A stretch of DNA of 64,000 bases, taken from contig CM029129.1 of NCBI GenBank assembly GCA_016859345.1, positions 15,880,560-15,944,559 of the forward strand. Reading direction: 5' to 3'. A program made the position numbers and the translations under genes. The notes below the pieces were generated by a model. It saw nothing but the letters and a program-made list of their open reading frames with translations. It made no database searches and had not been told where the DNA came from. Below, piece by piece: positions 37,250 through 51,010 of this stretch; the stretch's first letter is position 1, and the number at the start of each line of letters is the position of its first letter. Source of the stretch: Istiophorus platypterus. Taxonomy: Eukaryota > Chordata > Actinopteri > Istiophoriformes > Istiophoridae.

Positions 37250-37720
37250 TGCCGCCAACCCCATCCCCAACATATCAGTTGCCTACAAGAAGACCAGGGC
37301 CAAAGAGCGGCACTGTGGCTGCCCTTTGGCCCACGGTGAGGGAGGGAGAGATTGCCCAGATGTTAGCTTTCACTCAGGTGAACTTATTGATTGAATAGAG
37401 AAGAACAGGGAGGGATTAAAGAGCTTGATAAGAGCTCTGGGGAGGTGATTCATTTGGCCCCGCACCTATCGTTGTAATCTAAACAACCACAGATAGCACC
37501 AACAAGTTCACAGCATGTAGGGGGGAAATTACCTCTGCCTCTGTCAACAGCGCTCAAAATAGTCCATGTTTGCTGGAACAGAATTAACATGACACATGGT
37601 TTGATATTAGATTTCCAAAGGTTGGTGCTTTCTGAAAAAGCTAATGACAAGGGCCTTTTTGAGTCATTATGCGAGAGGAAAAAGTAAAGATAAATGAAGC
37701 CATATGGTTTCAATTTTGTT
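37250..37720. promoter_or_regulatory. Possible conserved non-coding element in intron 2
   Basis: This stretch has balanced composition, almost no homopolymer runs, and dense transcription-factor-like words. Examples are an E-box CAGGTG near 37376, a forkhead/RUNX-like AAACAACCACAG near 37483 and a palindromic AGAGCTTGATAAGAGCTCT near 37420. It contrasts with the run-rich sequence around it. That is a weak reason to suspect an enhancer; no function can be shown from one sequence. Confidence 0.2.
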
Positions 37721-38005
37721 CGGAAACATAAGAGTATGGACTGGCCTCTTGAAAAATAAAATGGGATAAAAAGGAAATATTAGCTACATGTGATCAACAT
37801 TGAATCTCACAAATCACAAATTTCCTCCTGCCGGCCCTTCAAATGAAAAAAAATGAAATAAATTACAGCATCTGAAACACTGATTGAATGGAGGTAAACA
37901 AAACCATTAGTGGCAAAAGTAGCATTTTCCACTGTGGGTCAACATTAATGGACCAACCACAACAAAGCAGTCTCCACCAAGGAGTGCCTCAGAGGTGTGT
38001 ACAGT

Positions 38006-38021
38006 GCACACACACACGCAC

Positions 38022-38103
<82 letters not shown>
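38006..38103. repeat. CA/TG microsatellite
   Basis: About 45 CA units with two CACG interruptions near the left end. Confidence 0.97.
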
Positions 38104-38105
<2 letters not shown>

Positions 38106-41100
38106 CATAGCTTTCCATGCTGATCTCCACAGGTGCTCCAGCTAACTGAGATCACTGTTCGTCTAAGTGAACCGATTCTTTAGTCTATCAACAGCCAAGC
38201 AAAGATCTTTTAAAGACAGACCTCCCACACCCGCAGCTCCACTACCACATTCTACCGTATCTGAGAATTGTTTGGATCATTGTCAAGATCTACATTATTG
38301 TTTTTTGATTTCTTTTTTCCAATTTGACTGCACACGTTAATGGAGGACAGGTGGGATGAGCACAAGATCCTTTTTCTTTTTTTAAACTGTACTTTATTTT
38401 CTGATGACAGATGTCCTCAGTGAGCGCTGCTGGGTGTTGTGTCAGATTGCTTTTGCAGCGTTTTCAGGGGTGATAATACCATTAAAATAGATCACAAAGC
38501 AGGCACACAGCAGTTTAAAGGACATACAACTAATGTAACCCATATGCTGAAGCCTTATAAAGGACCAAACAAGATCCTTTACAGTGACCTGAAAACTGAG
38601 AAACATCTGGGACAAGGTTTGTCTACCACTTTCAGAAAAGTACGTCCAGATAATTTGACTGAGAATGTGGAAACACGCCAGAGAAATTAAACGAACCGAG
38701 CCATACCTAAGATTTAGGAATAGCTTTAAATGTTTGCTTCCATTTACAAATGAATACTGCAAATCAGGCTTATCTCCTGACAAAAACTCAGTGGTGCTAG
38801 GACTTACTGGCACAGAGTTATGTGTAATGATATGGGGTTGTTAAGATCAGGCAACTGAAAGAATGCAAATTTCTTGTTTAACACTTGTGTGTATTATTTT
38901 CGACATTTTAATATCCGCTGTAACAGAGCTTCATCAGTCTGAGTCAGGGCAGTGTAAATATAAACATGAGGCGGTTCACTAGAAACAACAATGAGAAAGA
39001 AGAGGAATAAAAATGAGTGATTCCCAGCTTTTCACCTCATTAAAAATTCCCTTTTCATGCTGTTAATCTTTAGTTCATCACAGCTGCAACAGCCCAGAGC
39101 TCAAAAGACGTTAATTTGGCACAGCGAGTTTAAGCTACAGAAAAAGAAGCAATGGTACGTGACTAAGTATGACGCCATGTCTTTCAATAATCAGTCATCT
39201 CTACGCTCCAACCAGTTTTCCCATTGACGTTGAATCTACGCTTTCACAGTAACTATTTTATATGTTTAGCAGAGCTCACGCTGTGATGTAACTTGCATTA
39301 CAATCTATTATTTCATGACTATATAGCAACATTATCATATGGTTACCTTTACTCAGAGCTATGACGCAAAGAAGTCCGTTACTGACAGTAAATTTTTCAT
39401 AAGGAAATTTGAAAACATCAATATATACTGGCATTTGACTGTTTCACGCCACATGTAGAGGTTACTCAATATCATTATTGTCAATGTCAGATAAGTGTCT
39501 GTTAATTCTCACAGCATTCAAATGTTTCCACGATTGCAGCTGCCAACTACTTCCTCTCGTATCTGGCCCACCACAGATAATTAAGAGACTCTCTCTTTTT
39601 GCATTACTTGGCACAGTCACCTGCCAAATAACGTTCTTACTCAAAAAGGAAATCAAAGCCAGGCTGATTACTTAAACACAGACACAGCCTCTGAGCCCCG
39701 TTCCAGCAATAACCGAGAACATCAAAAGCTGTTAGTTTTCCAAATTACAAATTACAAATTAGTCAGTTACAAGATACAGAAACAACATACTGCACTTCAG
39801 ATTTAATGATGTATAACAGACCAGATTTACCTTCCTCTCGTGTGTTCTGGATCCTGCCTTGATTAAACCTGCTAAACTATCAGCTTCGTTTAAGTCAATT
39901 CAAACGCTAAAGCGAAACATGGAGCTAATTCCAGATAAAACAATAATTATATAAAACATCTGACAGGAAATGTGTGGAATCAATTTGGATTCAACACCAT
40001 AGATTGTAAAATATAAATAAGGGTAGGCTGTTTGCTGTGCAACTGCCGTGGAGCAAAAACACCGTCATAACAAATTTGAAAGTCACCTGTTTGCTTGTCG
40101 CCAAGATAAAATGGTACAGGTACTATGAATGAATGGAATAATGTCAGTTCATTGACTGTTGAGTCTACGTGGGCTGCGTATGAATTAAATTGAACAATAC
40201 AACAGATTAGCTCTCATTAATTCTCAACCTGATATATTCTTGCCCACAGAGTGCATCTGTTCTGTTATTTTTATTCCATGTTTGCCACTGAGTGCATCTG
40301 AACACATTCAGTAATAAAGTTGAAAATGAAATGCTTATTCTTTCTTTTTCTTTTCTTTCTTTTTTACAATGGTGAACTTGGCAAACAGACTCGTTTGGTG
40401 GTAGAATGGATTGGCAGTCTGGTCACTTTGCAGTTAATAGTGCTTAACTTTATTCACAGAGCTACCACATAATGTAGGTCAAAGGCATTTAATCCCAGCA
40501 AGAACAATCTAGGTAATTGGTATTGGACACTTGAGGCTCTGCACTGTAGGCACAACTACCGTTATGTACTGTATACCCAGTGGAAATGTTGGAAAGGAAT
40601 TTAAGTATGAAAAAACAGATAATCCTAACCTAAAGTATTGTTACATTATGAAAGAAACTCTTCATATCTTCCGATGATTATTTAGATGAACACTGAGCAG
40701 TAATAAGGAATTTTGCAATTAGAATTCACATTAAGGAAAAAAATATTCCTGGCACCAGTAGTTCCTCCCAAGTCTGGACTTTATACTAACTTATACTATA
40801 TTAAGGCCAATCAGTGGGCCCTTACAGGTCGACATTCATTATCTAAACACATGACTCTCAGCTACTGGCTGCCGCTAGTAGCGCCAGATTCTTCCTCAGA
40901 GTGAAGCAATACTGATCAATAATCTACATTTTCAATCTCCTATCATGAGTGGTTCGATGTTCATATCAGCTCAAAACGCATCAGGTTTTAGAATAACAGT
41001 GAAAAACCTGACCCTGGAGGTCGGCGTTCAAGCAACTGCACTGACAGAACAGCATGACTAAGCGCAGTGGAGCTGTCTCACTCACAGTGTTATTTTTACA

Positions 41101-43049
41101 CCAGCATCAGCCTGCAGACATCCGCAAGTCTGTAAGCACGGCAATCTTTCCTGTTAATGTTAACTCCTGCCCACCGGCTTGTGACCGAGTCACTCAGATC
41201 AGGTTTTGTACCGTATTTTGGGAATTTATTTAACTGTGTGAAGGTTCGGGGAGGGACTCGGGAAGGGAATAAGTAAGCAGACAGGGATGTAGTGTCTTGC
41301 TCAGAGATCTGATACATGACTGCTGCCTATAAATAACTGCAGTTAAGCTTGGCTTATGTAGAACATGACAACAAGATGTAAATATACATTTATTAAGGTA
41401 CCTGGGACCTCAAAGACCAACCTTAATCTTATCAAATCAACTGTAAAATTCACTACAAGCCTACAAAGTAGATGGCTTCCACTGATAACCTGTTTTTTGA
41501 TTTTCAGAAATGAAAGAAACACGTTTAATGAGTAGTAAGATATCACTGGCTAAAATCAATCAGAGCAGAGCTGACCAGAGGCTAATGAATTCCGAGTCAT
41601 GTGCCGTTTCAGTGCAAGAGGGAGGAGGAGTGAGAGGAAAGGCCGATGAAACAGCGGTAAGAGAGCACAGGAAGAGAGAGGAGAGAGTGTCAGCTGTAAT
41701 TAATGCATGAAAAGAATGATAAACCCATAAGGAGGGAAACGTGGAGAAAGGGAATGGCAAACATTAGAACCAGGCCTCAGGCTGTCAAGGCAGAGGTGAG
41801 CTCGCAGCAGCAGCCGAGCAGGCGAGACGCTGATCGATCGAGACACCAAACTGCAAAGACGAGAGAAAACCTGATGGAGTCCGATTAATACTCATGTTTC
41901 CTAGGTTATGTAAAGCACTTGGAGCTGCATCTCATGCAACAAAGGTGACACACAGAGTTTACAAACAAATTTTTACCACGTTGAGACAGCTGAGGATGTA
42001 GAGTCGTAACATGAAGTACCATTAATGTGTAAAGTGAACAGTTTTGATGGTTAAATAATCGTTTATGTTAATCTCTTATCAAGCAAAAATGTCAATCAAA
42101 GCTGGTGCCAACTTCCTAAATGTGAGTATCTGCTGCCTTTTTGTTTCATATCAATGGCAAATGAATAATTTTGGCAATTCGGCAATTCCACTTTGTCACT
42201 CTTGGCTTTAGGAATTTTTTCATTGGATATTCTGCAATATTATCTCATATTTTATAGACCAATGGATAAATAGATTAACCCCCAAAAAACAAGTGATTAA
42301 AACAAAAGTAAAAACAATCGTTTGTTGCAGTACAAGGGAAGACAAACCTTTTCTGTATGTCTGCAGTAGTAGTCAATTATTTACTCTACATTCAACATGT
42401 TCATATGTCAACAATCAATACTTTTTATACTTCTCCTGATGCTTTCTCAACTTTTTTTTTCTTTTTTTCCTTAAATCTGTTTGGGATTGATTACAAGAGT
42501 ATGTATACAATATTTCTACTGTGAAATGCATGAGGAGAAATAGGTGACCTACATTTTGCAAATAGTAGGCTTGTCAAGAATTTCAGAAGGAGCAGCCCTG
42601 GTTGTAGCTTTAGAGGAACAACAAAGTTAGAGCGGGCTCTCAAACAACATGAAAAGCAATGTGCACAAACAAAACTGAGCCTTACATAGACGAGTTTTGG
42701 CAACATTCGGCTATTGAGAGAACAGACAAAGCAAAGTCTGATTAAAAAAAAGTGGTATAGTAGTTTCAGAGAACATCAAACAAACTGAAATGACACGAGG
42801 GGAGAAAAAGTAAAAGAACGAGTTAGAGCGTACTTGAGAATGAGAAAAACCAGAGGATGATGTGTATATGAAAAACGAGTGAGAGAGCAGGGAGAGTGAA
42901 AGAAAGCATCAAGGAGAAAGTGGCAGAGACAGATATGGGGAGAGATTCTGGGCCAGCTGGATTATGGCCCATTTACAGTAGAGCTAGTCGAGCTCCTCCT
43001 CCTTTTCCTCCTCTCCAAGACAGCTACAGAGGTAACAGGAATATAGTGC

Positions 43050-43230
43050 TCAGTAGAGCACATACCTTCGCCAAGGCCATTTTAAACAACATACAACAGA
43101 CTCAAGAGAAAAAAATCTAAATTCATAGTAAATGAGTTCTGTGCAAATGAGTTCATTGTGTAATCGTTCTGACTGACAAACAAACAAAAAGACAGGGATG
43201 AACATACAACTTCCTTGGCAGTGGTAACAA
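43050..43230. repeat. Dispersed repeat, copy 2
   Basis: The right half (GACAAACAAACAAA... ACTTCCTTGGCAGTGGTAAC) has the same order of motifs and orientation as the copy at 7542-7728. A sequence like ACCTTCGCCAAGG opens the left side. It belongs to a repeat family that is common in teleost genomes. I do not assign a class with confidence. Confidence 0.55.
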
Positions 43231-43331
43231 GGTAGAACGGTTTTCAGTGGGGTGGAAAGAAGATTTATTCAGTGGTGGATTTGATTTCATGCAGATCTAA
43301 GCCCCATTTTGCACCAGACATCCCTGTTATA

Positions 43332-43352
43332 TTATTGTTATTATTATTATTA

Positions 43353-43401
<49 letters not shown>
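43332..43401. repeat. (TTA)n trinucleotide microsatellite
   Basis: More than 20 TTA units with a few TTG interruptions. They give a spurious poly-Leu open frame. Confidence 0.95.
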
Positions 43402-46400
43402 CTTATCTATCCTTGTTTTTACCCTTATGGCGTAACAGAGGGTTGATGGATGAGGTAGCAGTTCCTCTAGCAACTTTCATTATAGTCACATCTTCTGCCA
43501 CACTTCACCGTCTAAAAAAAAAAAAAAAAAGCATCTACCGTTCCGCTAAAAGAGTTCATCACCATGATTTTCAAAAAATAATTTCTTGCCCTCCTTTAGT
43601 GCCATATACTACATCACTATCCATGTAAATTTGTTTGTTATTATCAGGCTTGAGTACTGCAAATTCCCATAAAAGTCCCGTGATCCACCTCTCAGACAGA
43701 GCTGAATTCACATGATCTACACCGTAAGAAAATTTACTGTCTTGTGTATTACTGATTCTTTGTCATTACTGTGACAAAGTGATGTATACTGATAAGAACA
43801 TGCACAGCTAACTGTGATTCTAATGCAATAATTCATGCTATGGTAATATATCATTTTAAAGCCTCCCTTCGGTATGTATGTGATCAATAGCAAATTAAGT
43901 ACCCCAACATTGTTTAATTTACCATGGTAGCGCTTCAGGCAGCTGACCGCAATTCAACATTGTTTTTCAAGCCACATTAGAGAGGAAATGAAAACTGCAT
44001 GCCTCAAATGAGAAATGCATGGCTTAGTTACTAGTTCTCTTAACTTTCAAAGAATAGCTAAAATAATTCAAGTGTTAAAAGTGATGAGACCCATACATTG
44101 AATTTGACAAAAATTAGCCAAAAATAATTACATTTTAAATAATTAGAACTAACAAGCTAGTGTGGTCATTGCATGAATATTAAGATACTTTATACAAATC
44201 TGAGATAGTGCAGTGTATAAAAATAATAAATAACTATAAATAAGAGCTAATTAATTAAAGCAGATAGTTTCCTAAAAAAGTAAAAGAAATTCTCTTAGTG
44301 ACACAGGGACCAGCTGACTACCACCCGTCTTGCAGGTAAAAGCTTAATCTCAGTAGTCACATAAACAGCTCTAGGCTCTACACAGGACTCTGCTTTAATT
44401 GGAAAAAAAAAAAAAAAGCAGAAGGAGTTATGTGTGTGTGATTGGACAAGATGTGAATGGCCGCCAGGCAAGGGGTTTGTCTAACTTCAAAAGGACAATA
44501 TAATTAAGTCCTATTTATCTATATTTTCATTTCATTTTGTCAGAGTGCATTTGTCAGGGTCAGTTAATTCAACCTCCATTACGTTCATCAACTTTAGTAA
44601 AAAACCTCAACTTAACTACACACCCTGCTGTCCAATAAAATGTCACTTTACATCCGGACAGAAGTAAGCAGTACCCTCAGATTGGAGACCCTCTGCAAAT
44701 AATTTGTCTATTAAACAAGCTAAGTACTCATTACAAGGCAAACCCTTAACTGCCAATCCCTGACATGCACACAGTACCTACTTTCAGCCCCAAGCCTTGT
44801 AGTCATTGTACATTTGGAAAAAATTATTCATGGCATGTGATGGATGGATAAAGGAATAATCTGACTGCATGTTTAGTTGTGTTGCATGCACCCTTTTATG
44901 CTTAAAAGGGCCACCCATGACTCGAAGCAGCATAATCATGGCTTTGCCTGGTGCATTAGAAGGAATGCTTGACAGGCCTGCACCAGACTTCCAAAACTGA
45001 ACTGCTACAGCCTGCTTGAATACAGCTTTGAAAGTTGTTACATAATACTGCTGGCTGGCTTCCAAGCCTGAGCAAAAGGACATGAAAAATCTGATATGGA
45101 GGAGCTCTAAATTGCCCATGACCAAATTCTTAGCAAACACATCCCACCAATCGGTAAGAAAGGCAGGATTCCATTGTCTTTTACTGTTCAATATGCCGAA
45201 TGAAGGAGCCCAAATTGAAAAGAGCTTCCAGTGAATGTGTTGCGGGCATTAGAAAGATCGAATCCATGCAGAATTCACCTTTACATGTGAAAGTGTTCCA
45301 ATTTCCTGACATAGTGGTTCCAGTCGTTGCTTTCTGTGACAACTGTCCACTAGGAAAATGATGACAGTTAGATAAGATGAGCTCAGACCTAAGCCTTTAA
45401 GTTCAGGAAGCTGCTGAAAGAAGTTAGCTGAGGTCCCACTGTAAGCAGACATGCTGCTTGTGCAGAATTAGAATCTTGCTAGTGTGGTGCACTTTTGCAG
45501 CACATACTGGCATGCAGGGTACAACTGCAAAATGCCTTCTGAGAATTCAAGTTCAAGCAACACCATACCCTTGTTAACACTGTGGAAGCTATTTCTGCAA
45601 GGCAATTTGTCTAGAGAGTGGATTCAATTGCCAGCTGTCAAAATAGCCTGGTTTATGCACATCAAGCTGCTGCTAAATGGCTGCTCAGGGATGAGAAAGT
45701 AAGACATTTCCAGTCAAATAATATTACATCAAACAAAACATGTAGGTTCATTCTAAATGATTAAGGGAATAGCCGTCATTCTAAATTTTTCCATCGTAGC
45801 TTGGAGTGAATGAAGACCGGTTCTGGGCTATTGAGGAAACCACTGCAACTCTAGTTGTTGGATGCCTAAAATGTGCCAGGGTTTCACGATGCAAGGTAGC
45901 GCAAGGTTGCAGTCCAAACCTGGATAGTCCTCTCATAAGACAAACCACAAATGATAGGAAGAGAAAAAGAAGGCGAGCTGCTGCAACGCTGATGTGTTGT
46001 AATCATCATCGTACGTTTCGGTGAAACTGAGGCCACTATTCAAGGTGGAGTCTGAGTTTACAGCCAGTGACTGATTTAGATGGAGGAGCTTTGACCGAGG
46101 TGATGTGTGGTTTCTCCTGTTGCAGTGGTCTAGCACCACTTGAAAGCAGCTGAAGATTTATAGTATTTACTGTCATTTGAGCCACTCACAGAGCAGCCTC
46201 AATCTCGTCATTACAAAGTGTTGGTCACTGCATAATTGTGCCGGTGGATGGCATAAATTGTTAGATTTTCATATTATGTCCTAAATCGATTAAAACATAG
46301 CGATAAGGAAAGGCTTTGCAGCCCGATTCACCAGCATCCAGTGTCCCACTTAAAAGTCCTCCGCAATACAACTGTCTCTCACATGCACTTGCTCTCTTGT

Positions 46401-46689
46401 CCTGATCACATAAAATTAGTTAAGAAAACAAAGAGGGCGGGCATGGTAGATTGTCTGTACTTAACTGTCGCAGTAAATGTCAAGTGGTTGATTTGTTGCC
46501 AGCAATCAGTGAACCTGTCCAGCATGTCTGACAGAAATAAGGTATGTGTGGTTGATGAAATGCTTCCTGTGGTCCTGTGGGCCCAAAACTCACCATTACT
46601 TTACTGTGGACTAGGAGCCTGATAAATAATATTCACTACTGTAAAACTGTGAGCAATGGAGGATTTAGAGTGTAATGCCTGGGCTGAGC

Positions 46690-46692
46690 AGA

Positions 46693-46726
<34 letters not shown>

Positions 46727-46727
46727 A
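46690..46727. repeat. (GA)n microsatellite
   Basis: A near-pure AGAGAG run within an A/G-rich stretch. Confidence 0.9.
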
Positions 46728-47745
46728 CAAAGGCAAAGAAGGCAGAAGCAGTAGGTATATGTATGTAGGTATGTGTATGTATAGTCGTAGGTATGTGACA
46801 ATCATCATCAATGAATTAAGCAATAATTCACTTTCAATTTATAGATTAAACATTCAGCTTGTAAAATGTCAAAAAATACTGACAGAAACCCACCACACTT
46901 TAAAAGAGCGCTATTGCAAAAATTTGTGCATTTGTTCCGACAGCCACTGAGCAAGATAAAAGTCTATAGTCACACTAGAGGCTCAGTGAGGCTGTACTTA
47001 GGCTCAGGGGTGCTTTGAGCCAAATGGGAATTTCAGCATGCAACCATGCCAACAATGAAAATGTTAACTTGCTTGAATCTATAAAAGGTACAGTATTTAC
47101 CACTCTTGTTTAGCGAGTTTAACACTTGCTCATTAGCAATAAATACAGAGCACAGGTATGGCTGTCTGATGTGTCATTAGTTTTTGCAGATACTTTATCA
47201 TAAACCGAATTTCTGGTTATAACTTATTTTAGTCTGGGCCAAAGTGGTAGACCAACATACTGATCAATCAATCAACCAACAGACACAGTCAACACCCCAG
47301 GTCCTACCTACAGTTATTCAATTTAAAATTGTAATTAATCATGTTATTGCGGATAAAATAATCCATAAATTGTCTATCTGTTTTGGGCAGTAATAGTAAT
47401 TACTAATGACTTAATTCATCACTTTTAAAATGAAAAACCTTGCAATGGCAGAATGAGTTTGAAATTAACTCATTTTTCAGCCACAACAATGCTCTGGAAC
47501 AACATAGATCTGTGGCAGTCATTTTAAAAAGGTGAAAGTACATTTCCATTTTGCGTGTTAAGTGATTCAAATGAAGCTGAGCTCCAAAGATCAAGCTCTG
47601 ACAGAATCATTTAAAAGCCTCACAGTGTCTTTAATGGTGTATCTCACTGTCTGGAAGTTGTTTTTCTTTTTCATTATTTAATGGCAGAAAATCGTATATC
47701 ATAAGGAGAAAAAAACAGCTCTGACCTCAACTAGACAGTGATGTG

Positions 47746-47800
47746 ACCTCTGCTATATTGCTCACAGTGCAATATAGCAGGGGTAACCCTAACCCTAACC
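47746..47800. repeat. Hairpin followed by telomere-like repeats
   Basis: CTGCTATATTGC (47750-47761) and its exact complement GCAATATAGCAG (47769-47780) are separated by 7 nt. The stem extends four more pairs with one mismatch. It is immediately followed by GGTAACCCTAACCCTAACC, two to three vertebrate telomeric units. Confidence 0.8.
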
Positions 47801-50579
47801 ACAACTTAAAAGGGGCACAAGCTTTAAAAGCCATTGGTGTTATCCCCACATTTGAATCTTGGCCAACTTATGTCAGTAAATAAACAATAAATATAATATG
47901 GCTGGCACATTCCCTTTTCCATGATGTGTCTATTTCAAAAATTGTTTTGGCAAGACAAAAATGGCACACTGAGACTCATGGCAATGCATTATCATCACAA
48001 ACTAAAGCGCCTTTAAAAATAGTACTTTGGCCTTAGCGCTAGCTGTGCTGTAAATAGACAAGCTGCAAACAGGGGGCTCTATTTTAATGAATGGCAAAAT
48101 GGTGGCTGAGGGGTGGGTCAGTATGCCCATACAGATGAATAAATCCAAGTAGCAAAGACCAGGGGTCTTTACTTTCACCTCAGAGAATGCAGGGACGGAA
48201 ATTCTTTTGATAGTTATTGCATCAGTTGGTGAAACTGCCCTGAAAAAGTTGAGAGAGACTGAGAGATAAATAAATAGATACAGAAAGAAAAAGGGTCAAT
48301 TCAAAGATCTACCACAGTATCATCCCTGCAGCTTAACCCATCTGTCAATGCAAGGACACGTCACTGATAAAGACAGTCCCCAACCAGCCTGTCTCCCAGC
48401 TGCCGCCTTAGTCGGTCTACACCTTAAACACACTCTATGCCCATGCTACCTCGGCCTGTGTTGATATCAATGCATGCTGGGCCAGCATAACTCCAGCCAT
48501 CCAGACAAATGGAATATTTTCCCATCACAGACTTCCACTACTCTGCTGCACGCTAACACTGCTCCTGCATCCATGGTCTGTGTCCTCTTGAGATTCTCTC
48601 TTTTACAAAGGAACTTTGCTGTTATTTTAGTTCTGGACTTTAGTTTTTCTATTTAATGTGTTATTTCTTTCATTGCCATTTAGCTGTAGGATCAAGTGGG
48701 CACTATTTTACATTCACTGGTGAAGTACAATATATTAAATGCTGGGAAAAATAAAAAGTGCTTCCACAGCAAACCACAACATCGTAAGTGCTTCCCAGTG
48801 TTGATTTTGGAAAAACTAAAATGTAGCCTAGACGTCTGTCACAACCAGTTATATTTTAAACAAGATGTTCGCTTGGTGTACAGTACTGGGTGTATGGCCA
48901 GGGCAAGGCCATTTAGTTTAATATATAAACTGCTTATGATGAGGAATAAAAGTTTTCCTAATACCAGAAGCAAGACCCGTATTTTCCAGACTTATTTAAA
49001 CTAAACTATTGGCAAAAATATGAATATATACTTCCCCTGAGATCCAGTTAAGAGGAAGGACCCCTTTAAAACTCCTTGAATGTCCATTTGAAAATTCATT
49101 AAGAAGTTTTAAAAGGATTATATCTCATATATCATTATATAACATAGACTGCGACAACTGACAGCACTGTTGACAATTGTGACAGTTTACTATCTGGTCA
49201 CTGAACTGAAGAGCCAAACAGACGCTTTTTTCATCTATCAAAAGCAATGTATTTCAATTTACTGGACAGAGCTTGATTTGAGTGCGCAGCAGTAGCTCAG
49301 CAAACATACAGCAAGAAGTGGGTCACCTAGGAGTATCAAGGCTAGACCCATACTGAATCTCATTAATGGTGTTTTGACCGAGGCAAAATGAGGCCATTAC
49401 AAAGTTTTTTTCTCAAATCAGTGGGAAAGGATCATAAGATTACACAAGGTGTTAGTCTGACCAGCAGTTTTGGGGGATGAATGTTTGCCTCCACATGTAC
49501 AGTAACCCTGGTCAGGTAAATCATTGATCGGCCTACGGCACAAGGTCCTCCGTGTTGTCTGGTGACACCGTAGTACATAGACAGCTGAACATGCACCTGA
49601 GAAGCCCAAAATGCAGGTTGAAATTTTTCCTGTTTTATTCTGTTTGTGTACATACATGTGTGTCTAGACTTGGAAAAATGAATAAATAAGTAAAAGGCTG
49701 ATCGATAATTCAGATGCAATTATAAAAAACAAAGTAATTCACTCTAACAAGTCAAGAGAATCCGTCAACGTTCACATTATTAGCAGTCATTCTACAAACC
49801 GATCATTTGTCATTTTACACTAGCTGACAGAACTCTTAGAAGCAGCTCATGTTAGATAAAGAGATATCTCTACTAATCAATAATCAATAATAAGTAATCA
49901 GCAATTAGGTAACAACTTGTTTGGGCATTGCCGTATGACATGTCTTCTTCAGGGCTCCATCATTGTTTAGCCACGAACACTGTAAATTAAAGATATGTCT
50001 ATAAATCTCAAACTTAACAAGGTGTCCAAGGTGTCCTTGACTCTTCCCCCTTTGAAGCTCCAAAGATGTTCACCTTTTTCACTTCTTAATAATTCTACCA
50101 TTTCCAACACTGTCTTTTTAAGGAATGGCATTGAGGGCATATTTATTGTATTTCACACAACAGGCTGATCTGCTCTTGCAAACACAAACAACTTTTAGCG
50201 CCCATATATGATCTCAATGGTCCAAAAACTGGCAGGGAATATTTTGACTTTAACTAAATGACCCTCAGCATATCGGACGAAGGAATGTCTGTGACTGGAG
50301 GGATTCATCAAGTTGCTCACACTTCAACAGGTCCTATGCTCACTACCAGAGGGGTCTGAACCTTTGGCCTCCTACTGATGGTCTCCCGGGTTACTCTGCC
50401 ACCCTACTGACACTGGGTGTCAGGTGGAGGGAAACTCCTCTTATTTCCTGAAAAGTAACCCACTCAAGGAGTAAAAGAAAGAGCATATCCGGGATAAATT
50501 CACGAACACTCTTAAGCCTTATTTTTGCACATTGGTTTTAAATGCGGACTCTATCTAATCAGTGAAATGCAATAAGGCC

Positions 50580-51010
50580 TCTAATCTGAACGACCAGATA
50601 TGGTAGGTTGTTTATCCCACGGGGACATCAGGGAAACAGCGCCCCTTTAGGCAGCAGGCATAACGCAACTTCATCGTCATGATTACAATCGTAAACGTGC
50701 GGCGCCTAAAATAGCACACCGGAACTTCGTCACTATGGTTACAATGATAAACACAGAGTTAAGTTTACTCAACAGTCAGAGTTTGGTTAGGTTTAGGCAC
50801 AAAACCTACTCGGCTAGGTAACAGCCTATAATATAATATAATATAATATAATATAATATAATAATAAACACGCAGCTAAGGTTGTTGAAACGATCATGGT
50901 TAAAAGAAAGACTGTTGACTGTCTGTTTCTAATAGGGAACAAATAGCAGTCTCCAATGTCAAAGTCCTCTGTTTTGTCGACCCATCCATCCACCCAGACT
51001 TCCTCCAGAC
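50580..51010. repeat. Degraded dispersed teleost repeat, family uncertain
   Basis: Segments such as GGTTAGGTTTAGGCACAAAA (50785 on) and the GACCCATCCATCCACCCA stretch near 50980 resemble a repeat often met in fish genomes. They are separated here by a (TATAA)n tract and divergent sequence. The assignment is from memory of the sequence pattern, so the borders and the class are uncertain. Confidence 0.35.
50828..50862. repeat. (TATAA)n pentanucleotide microsatellite
   Basis: About seven copies of the pentamer ATAAT/TATAA in tandem. Confidence 0.9.

Noticed and set aside
36582..38145. Val-Cys and Thr-His repeat open frames around the CA microsatellites
   Set aside because: They are direct translations of (CA)n/(TG)n repeats. 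The same applies to frames at 56717-57258.
44784..45191. 135-residue open frame on the minus strand, with neighbouring short frames to 46024
   Set aside because: No recognisable domain, no splice partners and no homopolymer explanation. By rough stop-codon frequency, a few frames of this length are expected by chance in 64 kb read in six frames. It could be an old element fragment, but nothing shows it.
45484..45520. U6 snRNA-like start (GTGCAC...GCAGCACATACTGG)
   Set aside because: Only the first 20 or so bases resemble U6. The following conserved part and the 3' stem are absent, so this is likely coincidence.
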